DNA of 64,000 bases, from assembly GCF_037126285.1 (NCBI RefSeq), contig NZ_CP147012.1, positions 3,618,676 through 3,682,675 on the forward strand, in the 5' to 3' direction. A program made the translations under genes and the position numbers. The notes under the pieces were generated by a model. The model made no database searches. It was given only the letters and a program-made list of their open reading frames with translations, and was not told the DNA's origin. Positions 44,648 to 52,201 of this stretch are shown one piece after another. Every line of letters starts with the position of its first letter. Position 1 is the stretch's first letter. Origin of the DNA: Bernardetia sp. MNP-M8. Lineage in GTDB: Bacteria > Bacteroidota > Bacteroidia > Cytophagales > Bernardetiaceae.

Positions 44648-44675
44648 GGCAATTTTTACGAATTGCCGTTTTTTT
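44648..44675 (+). terminator. Terminator of the DUF3352-like gene
   Basis: GGCAATT (44648-44654), loop TTTACG, AATTGCC (44661-44667), then T7. It lies between convergent genes. Confidence 0.85.
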
Positions 44676-44676
44676 A

Positions 44677-46083
44677 TCATTTCACTTCTATAACTTCAAC
44701 TTGATAGGTCAGTTTTGATAATTCTTCTTCTTTTACTTTTGGAACAGCCATAGTTGTACTCAAAATACGTATTTGATTGCGTTTGAGCTTAGAAGTAGAA
44801 CCCGAAACACCATATCTGACTTCTGTTCCTAATAATTTTTTAGCAGAATTAAACCAACTAAATTGAAATTTGAGAAGAGAAATAGACGCATTTCCTGTAT
44901 TTTCGATTTCTAAAGTGATGCGATGAAATCCATTTCCAAGTATACCCTCTGAAAAGTTGCTTTGTCTTTCTCTAAGCTGAATATCTGTATTTTGAGGTCG
45001 TTTTTGCGCCCAAGTTACTGGGATTTTTGGTGAAGGTTCATAAGTTAGTGCTTCATTTAACTCCTCTTGCTCTATCACCGAAGACGAGATTACTACTTTT
45101 GCAATATTTGGAGCTATTGTTTTTTCATATTTCATAACTTGAAATGGAATCAAATCATCTTTTCGTAATGTCAAATCTGACTCCTTTACCACCTCTTCAT
45201 AGGTTGTTCTGATTATTTCTCCTTTATCATCAAAGAGTTCTAATTTTATTTTTAACTGATTAATTTCAGCATTTTTGACTAAAAAATCACCAATTAGTTC
45301 TACTTTATAACTCTCATTATATTTTGTAACAAGCGCACTTTCTGTCTGCCATTCTAAGTTTTTTAGTTTTGGGTCTGTAATTTCTATAGGGATTTCATAT
45401 TCATTTGCATTAAAATCTATATTTTTATTTGGAGGATAATCTGATGCTACTTTTTTTATTTCTTCATCAATATTTATATTTATTTCTTCAGTTGATTCTG
45501 CAACAGGAAATTCTTCTTGTTTGACTCTATTAGGAGAATTGAGAAAAAAGAAAGCTAAAATGCCAAATACAATAATTAAAGGAAGAATTATAAATAGATT
45601 TCTCTCAATATAAGATTTTCTTTTAGTAACTATTTGAGTGTTTATTTTTCGTGGCTTGCGCTTCAAATCCGAAATTATCTTGAGCGATTGGTTATGACTA
45701 GGATTTTGATTCAAACAAATTTTGCTATATGAAATAGCAGCTTCTTTGTCTTTTTTATCAGCATATTCTCTAAAACGCTCAAAATGTGCCTGCGCCAAAG
45801 TAGCTGTTGTATCTATCGAATTATAATCCAAAACATTGGCTTGCTCAAGCTCTGCAATGGCATCATCATAATTTTGATGTGATAAAAAACCACGTCCACG
45901 CAACAAATGAGCTTTGTAGGTTTCTTGCACAGCCTGCCAATCTGCATCTGAAAGACCAATTTGAGCAGCTATTTCTTGTTGGTCATTTTTAGAAAGAGGT
46001 TTATCTTGTCGTTTTTGCTGAACAGCTAACAATTTTTCTATAAACTCTCTTTGTCTTTGTTGGTCATTGTCTTTGTTGGTCAT
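44677..46083 (-). CDS. TPR-containing single-pass membrane protein
   Basis: A 468-residue protein without a recognised family. Residues 1-60 (QRQREFIEKLLAVQQKR, DWQAVQETYKAHLLRG) and 60-135 are helical, with TPR-like features (AIAELEQANVLDYNSIDTT, AAISYSKICLNQNPSHNQSL). A membrane helix is at about 161-182 (RNLFIILPLIIVFGILAFFF). The remaining about 280 residues are predicted extracytoplasmic beta domains, with an LKFQFSWFNSAKKLLG segment typical of FxLYD-like sandwiches. N-terminus cytoplasmic, C-terminus periplasmic is the likely topology. It is convergent with the DUF3352-like gene. Confidence 0.6.
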   Translation of the reverse strand: MTNKDNDQQRQREFIEKLLAVQQKRQDKPLSKNDQQEIAAQIGLSDADWQAVQETYKAHLLRGRGFLSHQNYDDAIAELEQANVLDYNSIDTTATLAQAHFERFREYADKKDKEAAISYSKICLNQNPSHNQSLKIISDLKRKPRKINTQIVTKRKSYIERNLFIILPLIIVFGILAFFFLNSPNRVKQEEFPVAESTEEININIDEEIKKVASDYPPNKNIDFNANEYEIPIEITDPKLKNLEWQTESALVTKYNESYKVELIGDFLVKNAEINQLKIKLELFDDKGEIIRTTYEEVVKESDLTLRKDDLIPFQVMKYEKTIAPNIAKVVISSSVIEQEELNEALTYEPSPKIPVTWAQKRPQNTDIQLRERQSNFSEGILGNGFHRITLEIENTGNASISLLKFQFSWFNSAKKLLGTEVRYGVSGSTSKLKRNQIRILSTTMAVPKVKEEELSKLTYQVEVIEVK

Positions 46084-46304
46084 TATTCATCTGTAAATTT
46101 ATAGTTGGTGATTAGCTATCTTGAATATTGATTTCCTGTTTTTTTAATTTTGATATTTTAGGACTTATAAGGTACAAAATAATTCCCTTTTGCTGAAAAA
46201 AAGACAGTAAAATTTATCAAAACAAAATACACTGTTTTTCCGTGTTACTTCATACACAAACATATCAACATTTATTCATATAAGATAAAAATACGTTACT
46301 CATT

Positions 46305-46685
46305 ATGGATTATTTAGATAAAGACTATTTAGAAAAATCTCTTTCTTACCAAGAGTACAGAACACTTGGACAAGAACTTTTAGAAAAAGCAACCACCACA
46401 AACAGAGATAATCGTCCAGAAATTTTGGAATATACAAATACAAATATGTATCGTATGAACAGGCTTGACAAGACAACAAAAGTAAACGAGAATGTCAAAA
46501 ATGCTTTAGCTACTATTTCATCAAATGAAAAATATTATTGGATCGTTTTGACAGAGAGTTGGTGTGGAGATGCTGCTCAAATTGTACCTGTTATGAATAA
46601 AATTGCAGAAGAAGCAGGCGAAAAACTAGAAATTCGTTTTCCCCCTGTCCTTGCTCGGTTTTTTGTGGCTATCGCTCGTTTTTAA
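46305..46685 (+). pseudogene. Thioredoxin-fold protein, truncated by a repeat insertion
   Basis: The first 113 residues match a thioredoxin-family protein of Bacteroidota (EYTNTNMYRMNRLDKTT, YYWIVLTESWCGDAAQIVPVMNKIAEEAGEKLEIRF), with WCGDA in place of WCxxC. At position 46642 the frame runs into a dispersed repeat (double hairpin copy 2) and adds 14 spurious residues to a stop at 46685. The rest of the domain (about 80 residues) is absent downstream as far as I can see, so the gene is probably dead. The N-terminal part is intact. Confidence 0.75.
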
Positions 46686-46731
46686 CGAGTGATTTATATG
46701 TATTCGGCTGTAGCCGTGGTTTTTGTATTTG
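46642..46731 (+). repeat. TTATATGTATTCGGC double-hairpin repeat, copy 2
   Basis: Starts CCCCTGTCCTTGCTCGG and continues with GGCTATCGCTCG, a hairpin around TTTTTAA, GATTTATATGTATTCGGC, GTAGCCGTGGTTTTTG. It aligns across about 90 bp with copy 1 at 7917-8004 and interrupts the thioredoxin-fold gene. Confidence 0.75.
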
Positions 46732-46792
46732 TTGTTCTAGCAGCACATAAACTGTGAAAAAACACCTATTTAGCTGCAACATTATATTTTTT

Positions 46793-46853
46793 AATACAAA
46801 TATACGGCAGGAATGCCGAATACATATAAGTCACTTGGCAAAGCCAAGCTTTT
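46793..46853 (-). repeat. TTATATGTATTCGGC double-hairpin repeat, copy 3 (inverted)
   Basis: On the minus strand: AGCTTGGCTTTGCCAAGTGA, CTTATATGTATTCGGC, ATTCCTGCCGTATATTTG. It faces copy 2 across 61 bases, so copies 2 and 3 form one large inverted repeat of about 210 bp. Confidence 0.75.
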
Positions 46854-47039
46854 AGGTTTGTAGTAGATAAAATAGATGTAATTTCTTATCTTGTATTTAA
46901 GAATTCATCTAGTAGGAAGAGAACCTATAGCCGAGCAGCAGCAGAGAGGTAGTTTTTTATAGATATTGTGATTAGATTTTTATTCTTTAATATTAGTGTT
47001 TTTTGAGAATGTAAAACCTAATTTTAAAATTGATTAATT

Positions 47040-47488
47040 ATGAATATTTCGCTAATCTCTTTCATCGTTTGCCTTCTTTTTACCTTTTCATTCCAAATAA
47101 AAGCACAAGATACACTTTGTTATGAAGAAATAAATAGACTTCATTTTGATAGTTTATATTTATCTTTTAATGTCGCACCTTCTTACACTAATAACTATCT
47201 TTTTTATGTAGAAAGAAAGGGAGGTAGTATTTGTATAGTAAAACATAATGGACAAGATATATACAAGAGTAGTTTAATGAAAATAGAATACAATTTCTAT
47301 ACTGTAGGTTCTTGTAAAAATGGTAACCCCTTCATTTTACTATACGATAGTCATATAAAAGATAGAAAAGGTAAAAGTCATATAATTACATTTGATTCTT
47401 TATTAAATAAGGATAAAGAATATAGTATAGCAAAAATAAATATGTATAAATATAATGAAGAAGTATACAGATCTATCAAATATTTATA
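47040..47488 (+). pseudogene. 5' part of an IS-disrupted secreted protein gene
   Basis: 149 codons of a secreted protein before the IS630-family element: signal peptide (ISLISFIVCLLFTFSFQIKAQ) followed by DTLCYEEINRLHFDSLY and beta-rich sequence to SIKYLY. Its continuation lies behind the IS at 48588 in a frame one base off. No family is recognised, although short repeats with D-S-L spacing are seen. Confidence 0.65.
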
Positions 47489-48587
47489 CTCAATAGAAAT
47501 TGGTTTTCGAAAATTGGACGTGAAAATTAGGTGCTAAAAGTGTTTCTAGCTCATCTTTATAATCAACGATATATTCAAAAAATGCAAGGACGTTAGTCCT
47601 AAATTTTTCAAATGTATTGTAGTATTCATAATCAATTATTTTCTTTCTCATCAACTTCCAAAGTCTTTCAATTAAGTTTAAATTAGGCGAGTAGGCAGGC
47701 AAGTAAATGAGTTCTATTTTAGAGCCATATACCCAGTCTTGCACCAAATAAGATTTGAAATAGGAGGCTTGGTCTAAGACCATATACACCTTGCTTTTAT
47801 CTAAATAGGCTGCTTCTACTTTATCTAAAAATTCTCTTACACTCTCTGAATCAACTGTTTCTGATTCACTAATGAGTATATCGCTTGGATTTTGAATGTT
47901 TACTGTACCTGTCAAATTTATGCGCTTTCTACCACTACTACTTTTAATTTCTCTTTCCTCTCCTGTTGGAATCCAAGCATAATTACTTCGGGTATTCCAT
48001 TGAGGATGAACAGCATCTGCGTAGAGTAGAACAGCATTTTCTGAATCTAAACGCTCTATCAAAGCCTCTATATCTTCTATAAAGTGAGTTTGAAGTTCTT
48101 TATCAGCTTTAGCAGGAACTGTTTTTGTCTTTTTATAAGAAAAACCTAGACGTTTCATCAAACTAGGAAGACTTTTAATAGCGTAATCAATACCTAAATT
48201 TTCTTTTATCCAATAAGCAATAGACTGGCAGTTTTTATGCAAGTGAGAACGAAGTTCTTTATCTAAAGCTGCCAAATCAAAACTATCCAACTTACCCCAA
48301 AAACCTAAATAATTAGAAGAAATAAAACCAGAAAGACCACAGGAATTATAACTTTTTACATAATTATAAAAACTACTTAAATCAACACCTAAAAGCTCTG
48401 ACAACTCTTTTGCTGACTTACCTTGGTCAAGACCTAAAAGAACAGTACAACGAATATAGTCCTTCTTTCCTGAAGAACTTTTACGATAATCTTTTAAAAT
48501 ATCTCGTTCAGAAATACTAAGTTGAAAATTCATAAGCTAAAAATAATCAAAATTTAGATATTTTTGAAATCTAATTACGGATGAGTA
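47487..48587 (-). mobile_element. IS630-family insertion sequence
   Basis: An intact element of about 1.1 kb, 47489-48585, flanked by TA (47487-47488 and 48586-48587), the IS630 target duplication. The ends are inverted repeats: 21 of 28 positions match when both are read inwards from TACTCA. The transposase fills the element, and its TGA stop lies within the left terminal repeat. It splits a gene for a secreted protein. Confidence 0.85.
47490..48533 (-). CDS. IS630-family transposase
   Basis: A 347-residue DDE transposase. An N-terminal helix-turn-helix pair (about 1-130; GKSAKELSELLGVDLSSFYNYV-type) precedes the catalytic core. DDE residues are D173 (LYADAVHPQ), D254 (VLDQASYF) and E289 (AYSPNLNLIERLWKL), with the D34E spacing of the Tc1/IS630 group. 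There is no frameshift, so the copy may be active. It cuts and pastes the element into TA sites. No other copy of it is found in the window. Confidence 0.92.
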   Translation of the reverse strand: MNFQLSISERDILKDYRKSSSGKKDYIRCTVLLGLDQGKSAKELSELLGVDLSSFYNYVKSYNSCGLSGFISSNYLGFWGKLDSFDLAALDKELRSHLHKNCQSIAYWIKENLGIDYAIKSLPSLMKRLGFSYKKTKTVPAKADKELQTHFIEDIEALIERLDSENAVLLYADAVHPQWNTRSNYAWIPTGEEREIKSSSGRKRINLTGTVNIQNPSDILISESETVDSESVREFLDKVEAAYLDKSKVYMVLDQASYFKSYLVQDWVYGSKIELIYLPAYSPNLNLIERLWKLMRKKIIDYEYYNTFEKFRTNVLAFFEYIVDYKDELETLLAPNFHVQFSKTNFY

Positions 48588-49072
48588 TAGATACACTACA
48601 AGATAGTATTATATTAAATCCTTCCTTTTATGGAGGATTCATAATTAAATTCAACAAAACAACATTTTCTAATGATCTAGTATCATACCCATACGATTAT
48701 GATTTTTATAATTCTGAATTTGTATCAATAAGAGGTTTGATAGGTAGAATAGAAGAAAAAAGAGTGTATTATTATAAAGAGGAAATTACGTTGGACGGTA
48801 TAAAGAAAGGTCTTATAAATAAAAAAAAATATTTATAAAAAATGGCTTTGTTTCTCAACTAGATAACGGAGATATTGTATTTTTTAAGTTTTGTGATTGA
48901 GTAATTTTTTGCTCAGACTAATATATCTTGAAGAGGTTGGTAAAACTGTTTGGTATATGTTTAAAGAAATGAAGTCTTTTAATCTTAGCAAAGAACTTGT
49001 AGTAGATGTATTGAAGTACTCAAACAAGAAACCAGAAGTATTTAAAAATGTGGAAGTAGAAATGAAGAAACC
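48586..49072 (+). pseudogene. 3' part of the IS-disrupted gene, with further frameshifts
   Basis: After the IS the reading continues as SIDTLQDSIILNPSFYGGF to KKKYL (stop 48838). After an A9 run near 48820-48829 another frame reads NGFVSQLDNGDIVFFKFCD, and after 48897 a third frame reads FLLRLIYLEEVGKTVWYMF to VEVEMKKP. At least two one-base indels have occurred, so this is a decayed gene end. The last frame runs on into the antisense PorU remnant. Confidence 0.55.
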
Positions 49073-49073
49073 A

Positions 49074-49417
49074 CAAAATATAATCTCCTGCATTAAAAAC
49101 ATTATCACTTCCCAACTCTATAAAAAAGGCATTTTCCTTCAAATCTGAAATACGTGAAACTGAATTGGCTTGTGGGAGCATTCCACCACCATTTCCAAAA
49201 ATTTGAATGTTATTTGGATTGATAGTAGAAGGATTCAGACCTGCTGTTTGAAGGTCTTGAAAAGTAACTTTATGTACTCCATTTTTTTTCTATTTTTCAA
49301 CTTCAAAATTTGTCCCTCTGAAAGAACTGAATTTTGAGCGAAACCACTAAAAGCAAAGAAAAAAGTAAGAAGAAGAAAAAAGGAATACTGAATATATTTT
49401 GATGTATGAAGATTCAT
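49074..49417 (-). pseudogene. PorU-like N-terminal remnant
   Basis: Signal peptide YSFFLLLTFFFAFSGFAQ, then a frameshift in an A8 tract (49282-49289). Read in the corrected frame, 49074-49282 gives NGVHKVTFQDLQTAGLNP, NNIQIFGNGGGMLPQANS, SDLKENAFFIELGSDNVFN, AGDYILW. This is the characteristic N-terminal domain of PorU, the C25-peptidase-fold sortase of the type IX secretion system. About 1000 residues of the full protein are missing, including the catalytic region. The true PorU is presumably elsewhere in the genome, since T9SS cargo genes are present. Confidence 0.75.
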
Positions 49418-49549
49418 AGAACTTATTTTTTATATAAATTAGTAGAGCTGGAAGTATTTTGAGCTATATGATGCTGATTATCAAGTTTTTGATTGATAAA
49501 ATAGTTTGTAAAGTTACGATTTTTTGGAATACTTCTTTTCTTAAACAAA

Positions 49550-49582
49550 AAGACACCTCAATTTTTTTGAAGTGCCTTTTTT
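49550..49582. terminator. Bidirectional terminator-like hairpin
   Basis: AGACACCTCAA and TTGAAGTGCCTTTTTT pair with two mismatches and are flanked by A5 and T6. It precedes the compound repeat at 49583. Confidence 0.6.
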
Positions 49583-49675
49583 ATCCTCGTTGACGATTTC
49601 ATTTGAATCTCAACGACGGTGGAAAATTTTACTTTTTAGAGCAACCGTCAACGAGGCGTTGCCGTCGTTGAGGAT
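49583..49675. repeat. Compound CGTTGA/TCAACG repeat cluster
   Basis: Four short arms in the order a-b-a'-b': CCTCGTTGACG (49584-49594), CTCAACGACGG (about 49609-49619), CGTCAACGAGG (about 49646-49656) and CCGTCGTTGAG (about 49662-49672). Arm a pairs with a' and b with b', and neighbours also share TCGTTGA/TCAACGA. It is related to the GCCGTTGTTGG family. Confidence 0.65.
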
Positions 49676-49693
49676 TTTTGAATATGTAAAAAT

Positions 49694-50021
49694 CTATTTG
49701 CCATTGTTATCTCCTACTCTAACACTTCCTCCAATATTTCCAAAGTTAGAGGTGTTTATTACGTTTTTGCTATTAACAATTCTTGTCTGAACATTCGAAT
49801 TTGTAGTAGGCTGATGTTCTGCTAAAAGAGCCTTGAATTTTTCTATTTCTGTTTTTAAAGCTGAAATTTCTATTTCTTCATCTTCAATAGCATTTTCTAA
49901 AACAACTTCTAATTTTGTAGCTGCTTTTTCATCTTTTGCATTCTCTTCTACAGCTTAAATAGCTGTTTTCTGATTTTTTTGCTTAAATAAACCTCCTAAG
50001 TAAGAGAAAATTTCTTTTGAA
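49694..50021 (-). pseudogene. Coiled-coil protein remnant with Asn/Gly-rich tail
   Basis: On the minus strand, KIRTDSKEIFSYLGGLFKQ, a stop (49956-49958), then AVEENAKDEKAATKLEVVL, EIEISALKTEIEKFKALLAE and a tail NSKNVINTSNFGNIGGSV-RVGDNNGK. The stop at 49694 is genuine. Such a coiled coil followed by an Asn/Gly-rich segment ending in VxVGDN resembles tails and linkers of Bacteroidota effector-associated/NLR-like proteins with amyloid-type signalling motifs. The 5' end of the gene is missing, and the internal stop marks it as a pseudogene. Confidence 0.45.
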
Positions 50022-50173
50022 TCTGTTCTTATTTTTCTATTATTATTTTACAACATAAAATCAGTATAAGTTTTTATTATAGAGTATTCAAATAAAAATA
50101 GATGACTCAAAGAAAATTAGCCAAAAAAAGCAAAGCCCTAACTAATTTTACGTGTTTTTGATAGGGTTGGAAT

Positions 50174-50292
50174 AAAAAAACTTTGACAGTCCTTTCAGAA
50201 GGCTGTCAATAGTTCAAAATATACGTTTACATTTTAACTATTGTCAGATTTATTTTGGATTACCAAAAAATTACTAACAAAGTTTTATAAAC
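50174..50292. repeat. TTTGTCAG/CTGACAA hairpin repeat, inverted pair (copies 3a and 3b)
   Basis: Copy 3a (50174-50215, +) reads AAAACTTTGACAG ... CTGTCAATAGTTC. Copy 3b (50235-50292, minus strand) reads TATAAAACTTTGTTAGTAA, TTTTTTGGTAATCC, CTGACAATAGTT and is closest to copy 1 (it shares the TTTTTTGGTAATC loop). The pair precedes miaB. Confidence 0.7.
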
Positions 50293-50332
50293 TTGACTAG
50301 AATTTTATTCCAAAAAATAAAAACTAATTCAT

Positions 50333-50340
50333 TAACTTTG
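50333..50340 (+). promoter_or_regulatory. -7 element of miaB
   Basis: TAACTTTG matches TAnnTTTG and gives a leader of about 70 nt. There is no TTG at -33. It falls behind the repeat pair. Confidence 0.35.
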
Positions 50341-50414
50341 TAAGTTGATAGAAAAAACAAAAATCCAAATTTTAAATAAACGAATTTGGATAAATACATA
50401 AAGAAAAATTCAAA

Positions 50415-51908
50415 ATGAATAAATTAATTGCTGATATTGATATAGTTGGCGAAAAAAACGCAAGTGAAGCTATACACGAACCTTGCGAAACTGTCAAAAA
50501 AACAGCCAACAACGCCAAAGAAGGAGAGCGAAAACTCTACATCGAAAGTTATGGTTGTCAAATGAATTTTGCTGATAGCGAAATCGTGGCTGCCGTAATG
50601 CAAGAACACGGTTTTGGAACAACCGATTCGGCAGAAGATGCTGATTTGATTTTCCTAAACACCTGTTCTATTCGTGAAAAAGCCGAACAAACCGTTCGCA
50701 AACGCTTAGTTCATATCAACGGACTCAAAAAACGTAAGCCTGAAATGATGGTTGGTGTTTTGGGTTGTATGGCAGAGCGTTTGAAACACAAATTTTTAGA
50801 CGAAGAGAAAATTGTAGATTTAGTGGCTGGGCCCGATGCCTATCGTGATTTGCCAAAACTGGTCGGTTCGGTAGATGACGGACAAAAAGCTGTCAATGTA
50901 CTTCTTTCAAGAGAAGAAACCTATGCTGACATTTCGCCTATTCGTTTGAATAGTAATGGAATTTCTGCTTTTGTTTCGATTATGCGTGGTTGTGATAATG
51001 TTTGTAGTTTCTGTGTTGTGCCATTTACTCGTGGTCGTGAGCGCAGCCGTCCTGCTGATTCGATTGTACAAGAAATTAAAGATTTGGTAGCTCAAGGTTA
51101 TAAAGAAGTTACTTTATTAGGACAAAATGTAGATTCATACAAATGGACAAATGTTCCAAGAACGATAAGAGCCGAAAATTTTGAAGCCGAAACAGGAGAA
51201 AAAGTAAGAAATGAAAACTTTGCTACACTTTTAGAAATGGTTGCTCAAATTGACCCAAATCTAAGAGTTCGTTTTACGACTTCGCACCCAAAAGATATGA
51301 CGGATGATGTTTTGCATGTAATGGCGAAGTATGAAAATATTTGTAAATATATTCACTTGCCTGTTCAGAGTGGAAATAGTAGAGTTTTGAAACTCATGAA
51401 TCGTACTTACACTCGTGAATGGTATATTGACAGAGTAGATGCAATTCGTAGGATTTTGGGAGAAGATTGTGCCATTAGTTCGGATATGATTTCAGGTTTT
51501 TGTACTGAAACAGAAGAAGAACACCAAGAAACATTGACTTTGATGGACTATGTAAATTACGATTATTCGTATATGTTTTTCTATTCTGAACGCCCTGGAA
51601 CATTGGCAGCAAAGAAATATTTGGATGACATTCCGATGGACGTAAAGAAAAAACGCCTAAGTGAAATCATCGAACTTCAATCAAAGCATTCATTGGCTCG
51701 TAATCAAAGATTGATAGGCAGAACACATAAAGTTTTGGTAGAAGGAGAATCAAAACGCTCTGATAAAGATTTGCAAGGCAGAACGACAGACAATAAAGTA
51801 ATCGTTTTTCCTAGAGAAAATTATGAAAAAGGACAGTATGTAAATGTACATGTCAATGATTGTACTTCGGCTACGTTGTTTGGAAAAGCTGTTGAATTGG
51901 CAAATTAA
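50415..51908 (+). CDS. miaB: tRNA-2-methylthio-N6-dimethylallyladenosine synthase
   Basis: A 497-residue radical SAM methylthiotransferase that adds the ms2 group to i6A37 of tRNA. The UPF0004 domain carries cysteines C48 (YGCQMN), C84 (NTCSIRE) and C118 (LGCMAE) for the auxiliary 4Fe-4S cluster, and the radical SAM motif is C193-x3-C197-x2-C200 in [10 protein letters not shown]. The C-terminal TRAM domain is at about 430-497. The N-terminal 40-residue extension ([18 protein letters not shown]) is longer than in E. coli. It has a strong terminator. Confidence 0.97.
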   Translation: MNKLIADIDIVGEKNASEAIHEPCETVKKTANNAKEGERKLYIESYGCQMNFADSEIVAAVMQEHGFGTTDSAEDADLIFLNTCSIREKAEQTVRKRLVHINGLKKRKPEMMVGVLGCMAERLKHKFLDEEKIVDLVAGPDAYRDLPKLVGSVDDGQKAVNVLLSREETYADISPIRLNSNGISAFVSIMRGCDNVCSFCVVPFTRGRERSRPADSIVQEIKDLVAQGYKEVTLLGQNVDSYKWTNVPRTIRAENFEAETGEKVRNENFATLLEMVAQIDPNLRVRFTTSHPKDMTDDVLHVMAKYENICKYIHLPVQSGNSRVLKLMNRTYTREWYIDRVDAIRRILGEDCAISSDMISGFCTETEEEHQETLTLMDYVNYDYSYMFFYSERPGTLAAKKYLDDIPMDVKKKRLSEIIELQSKHSLARNQRLIGRTHKVLVEGESKRSDKDLQGRTTDNKVIVFPRENYEKGQYVNVHVNDCTSATLFGKAVELAN

Positions 51909-51933
51909 AATTTGCTTTATTCTATCATAGAAC

Positions 51934-51966
51934 AAAACCCTAAAAATCTAATTTTTAGGGTTTTGT
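51934..51966 (+). terminator. Terminator of miaB
   Basis: AAAACCCTAAAAAT, loop CTA, ATTTTTAGGGTTTT: a perfect 14-bp stem with flanking T-run. Confidence 0.92.
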
Positions 51967-52029
51967 GTTTTAGAAATTTAACCAAAAACGAATAAAACTG
52001 CTTGTTGAATTATTTTTTTGAGTAAAATC

Positions 52030-52052
52030 GTCGGTGAGATACCGACAATGGC
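52030..52052 (-). repeat. GTTGTTGG hairpin repeat, copy D1 (inverted)
   Basis: Read on the minus strand: GCCATTGTCGGTATCTCACC, GAC. It faces copy D2 across 21 bases. Confidence 0.7.
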
Positions 52053-52073
52053 GAGGTATTTATGGTTTTTTTT

Positions 52074-52100
52074 GCTGTTGTTGGTGTCTCACCAACGACC
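52074..52100 (+). repeat. GTTGTTGG hairpin repeat, copy D2
   Basis: GCTGTTGTTGGTGTCTCACC followed by AACGACC. Copies D1 and D2 form a larger inverted repeat between two convergent genes and two terminators. Confidence 0.8.
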
Positions 52101-52145
52101 TCTACATTCTCAGATAACCATAAATATTATTTTACAAACTAACTA

Positions 52146-52190
52146 AAAACCCTCAAAATCCGATTTCTATAATCAAATTTTGAGGGTTTT
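52146..52190 (-). terminator. Terminator of the 52202-53527 gene
   Basis: AAAACCCTCAAAAT (52146-52159), loop 17, ATTTTGAGGGTTTT (52177-52190). It is a perfect 14-bp stem directly downstream of the minus-strand gene. Confidence 0.88.
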
Positions 52191-52201
52191 TTATTGACTT
52201 T

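Noticed and set aside
48897-49148. 83-aa independent gene
   Set aside because: It starts at a TTG, lacks a promoter, continues the decayed gene and its last third is antisense to the PorU remnant.
49572-49790. 72-aa plus-strand gene
   Set aside because: It reads through hairpin repeats and the antisense of the coiled-coil remnant.
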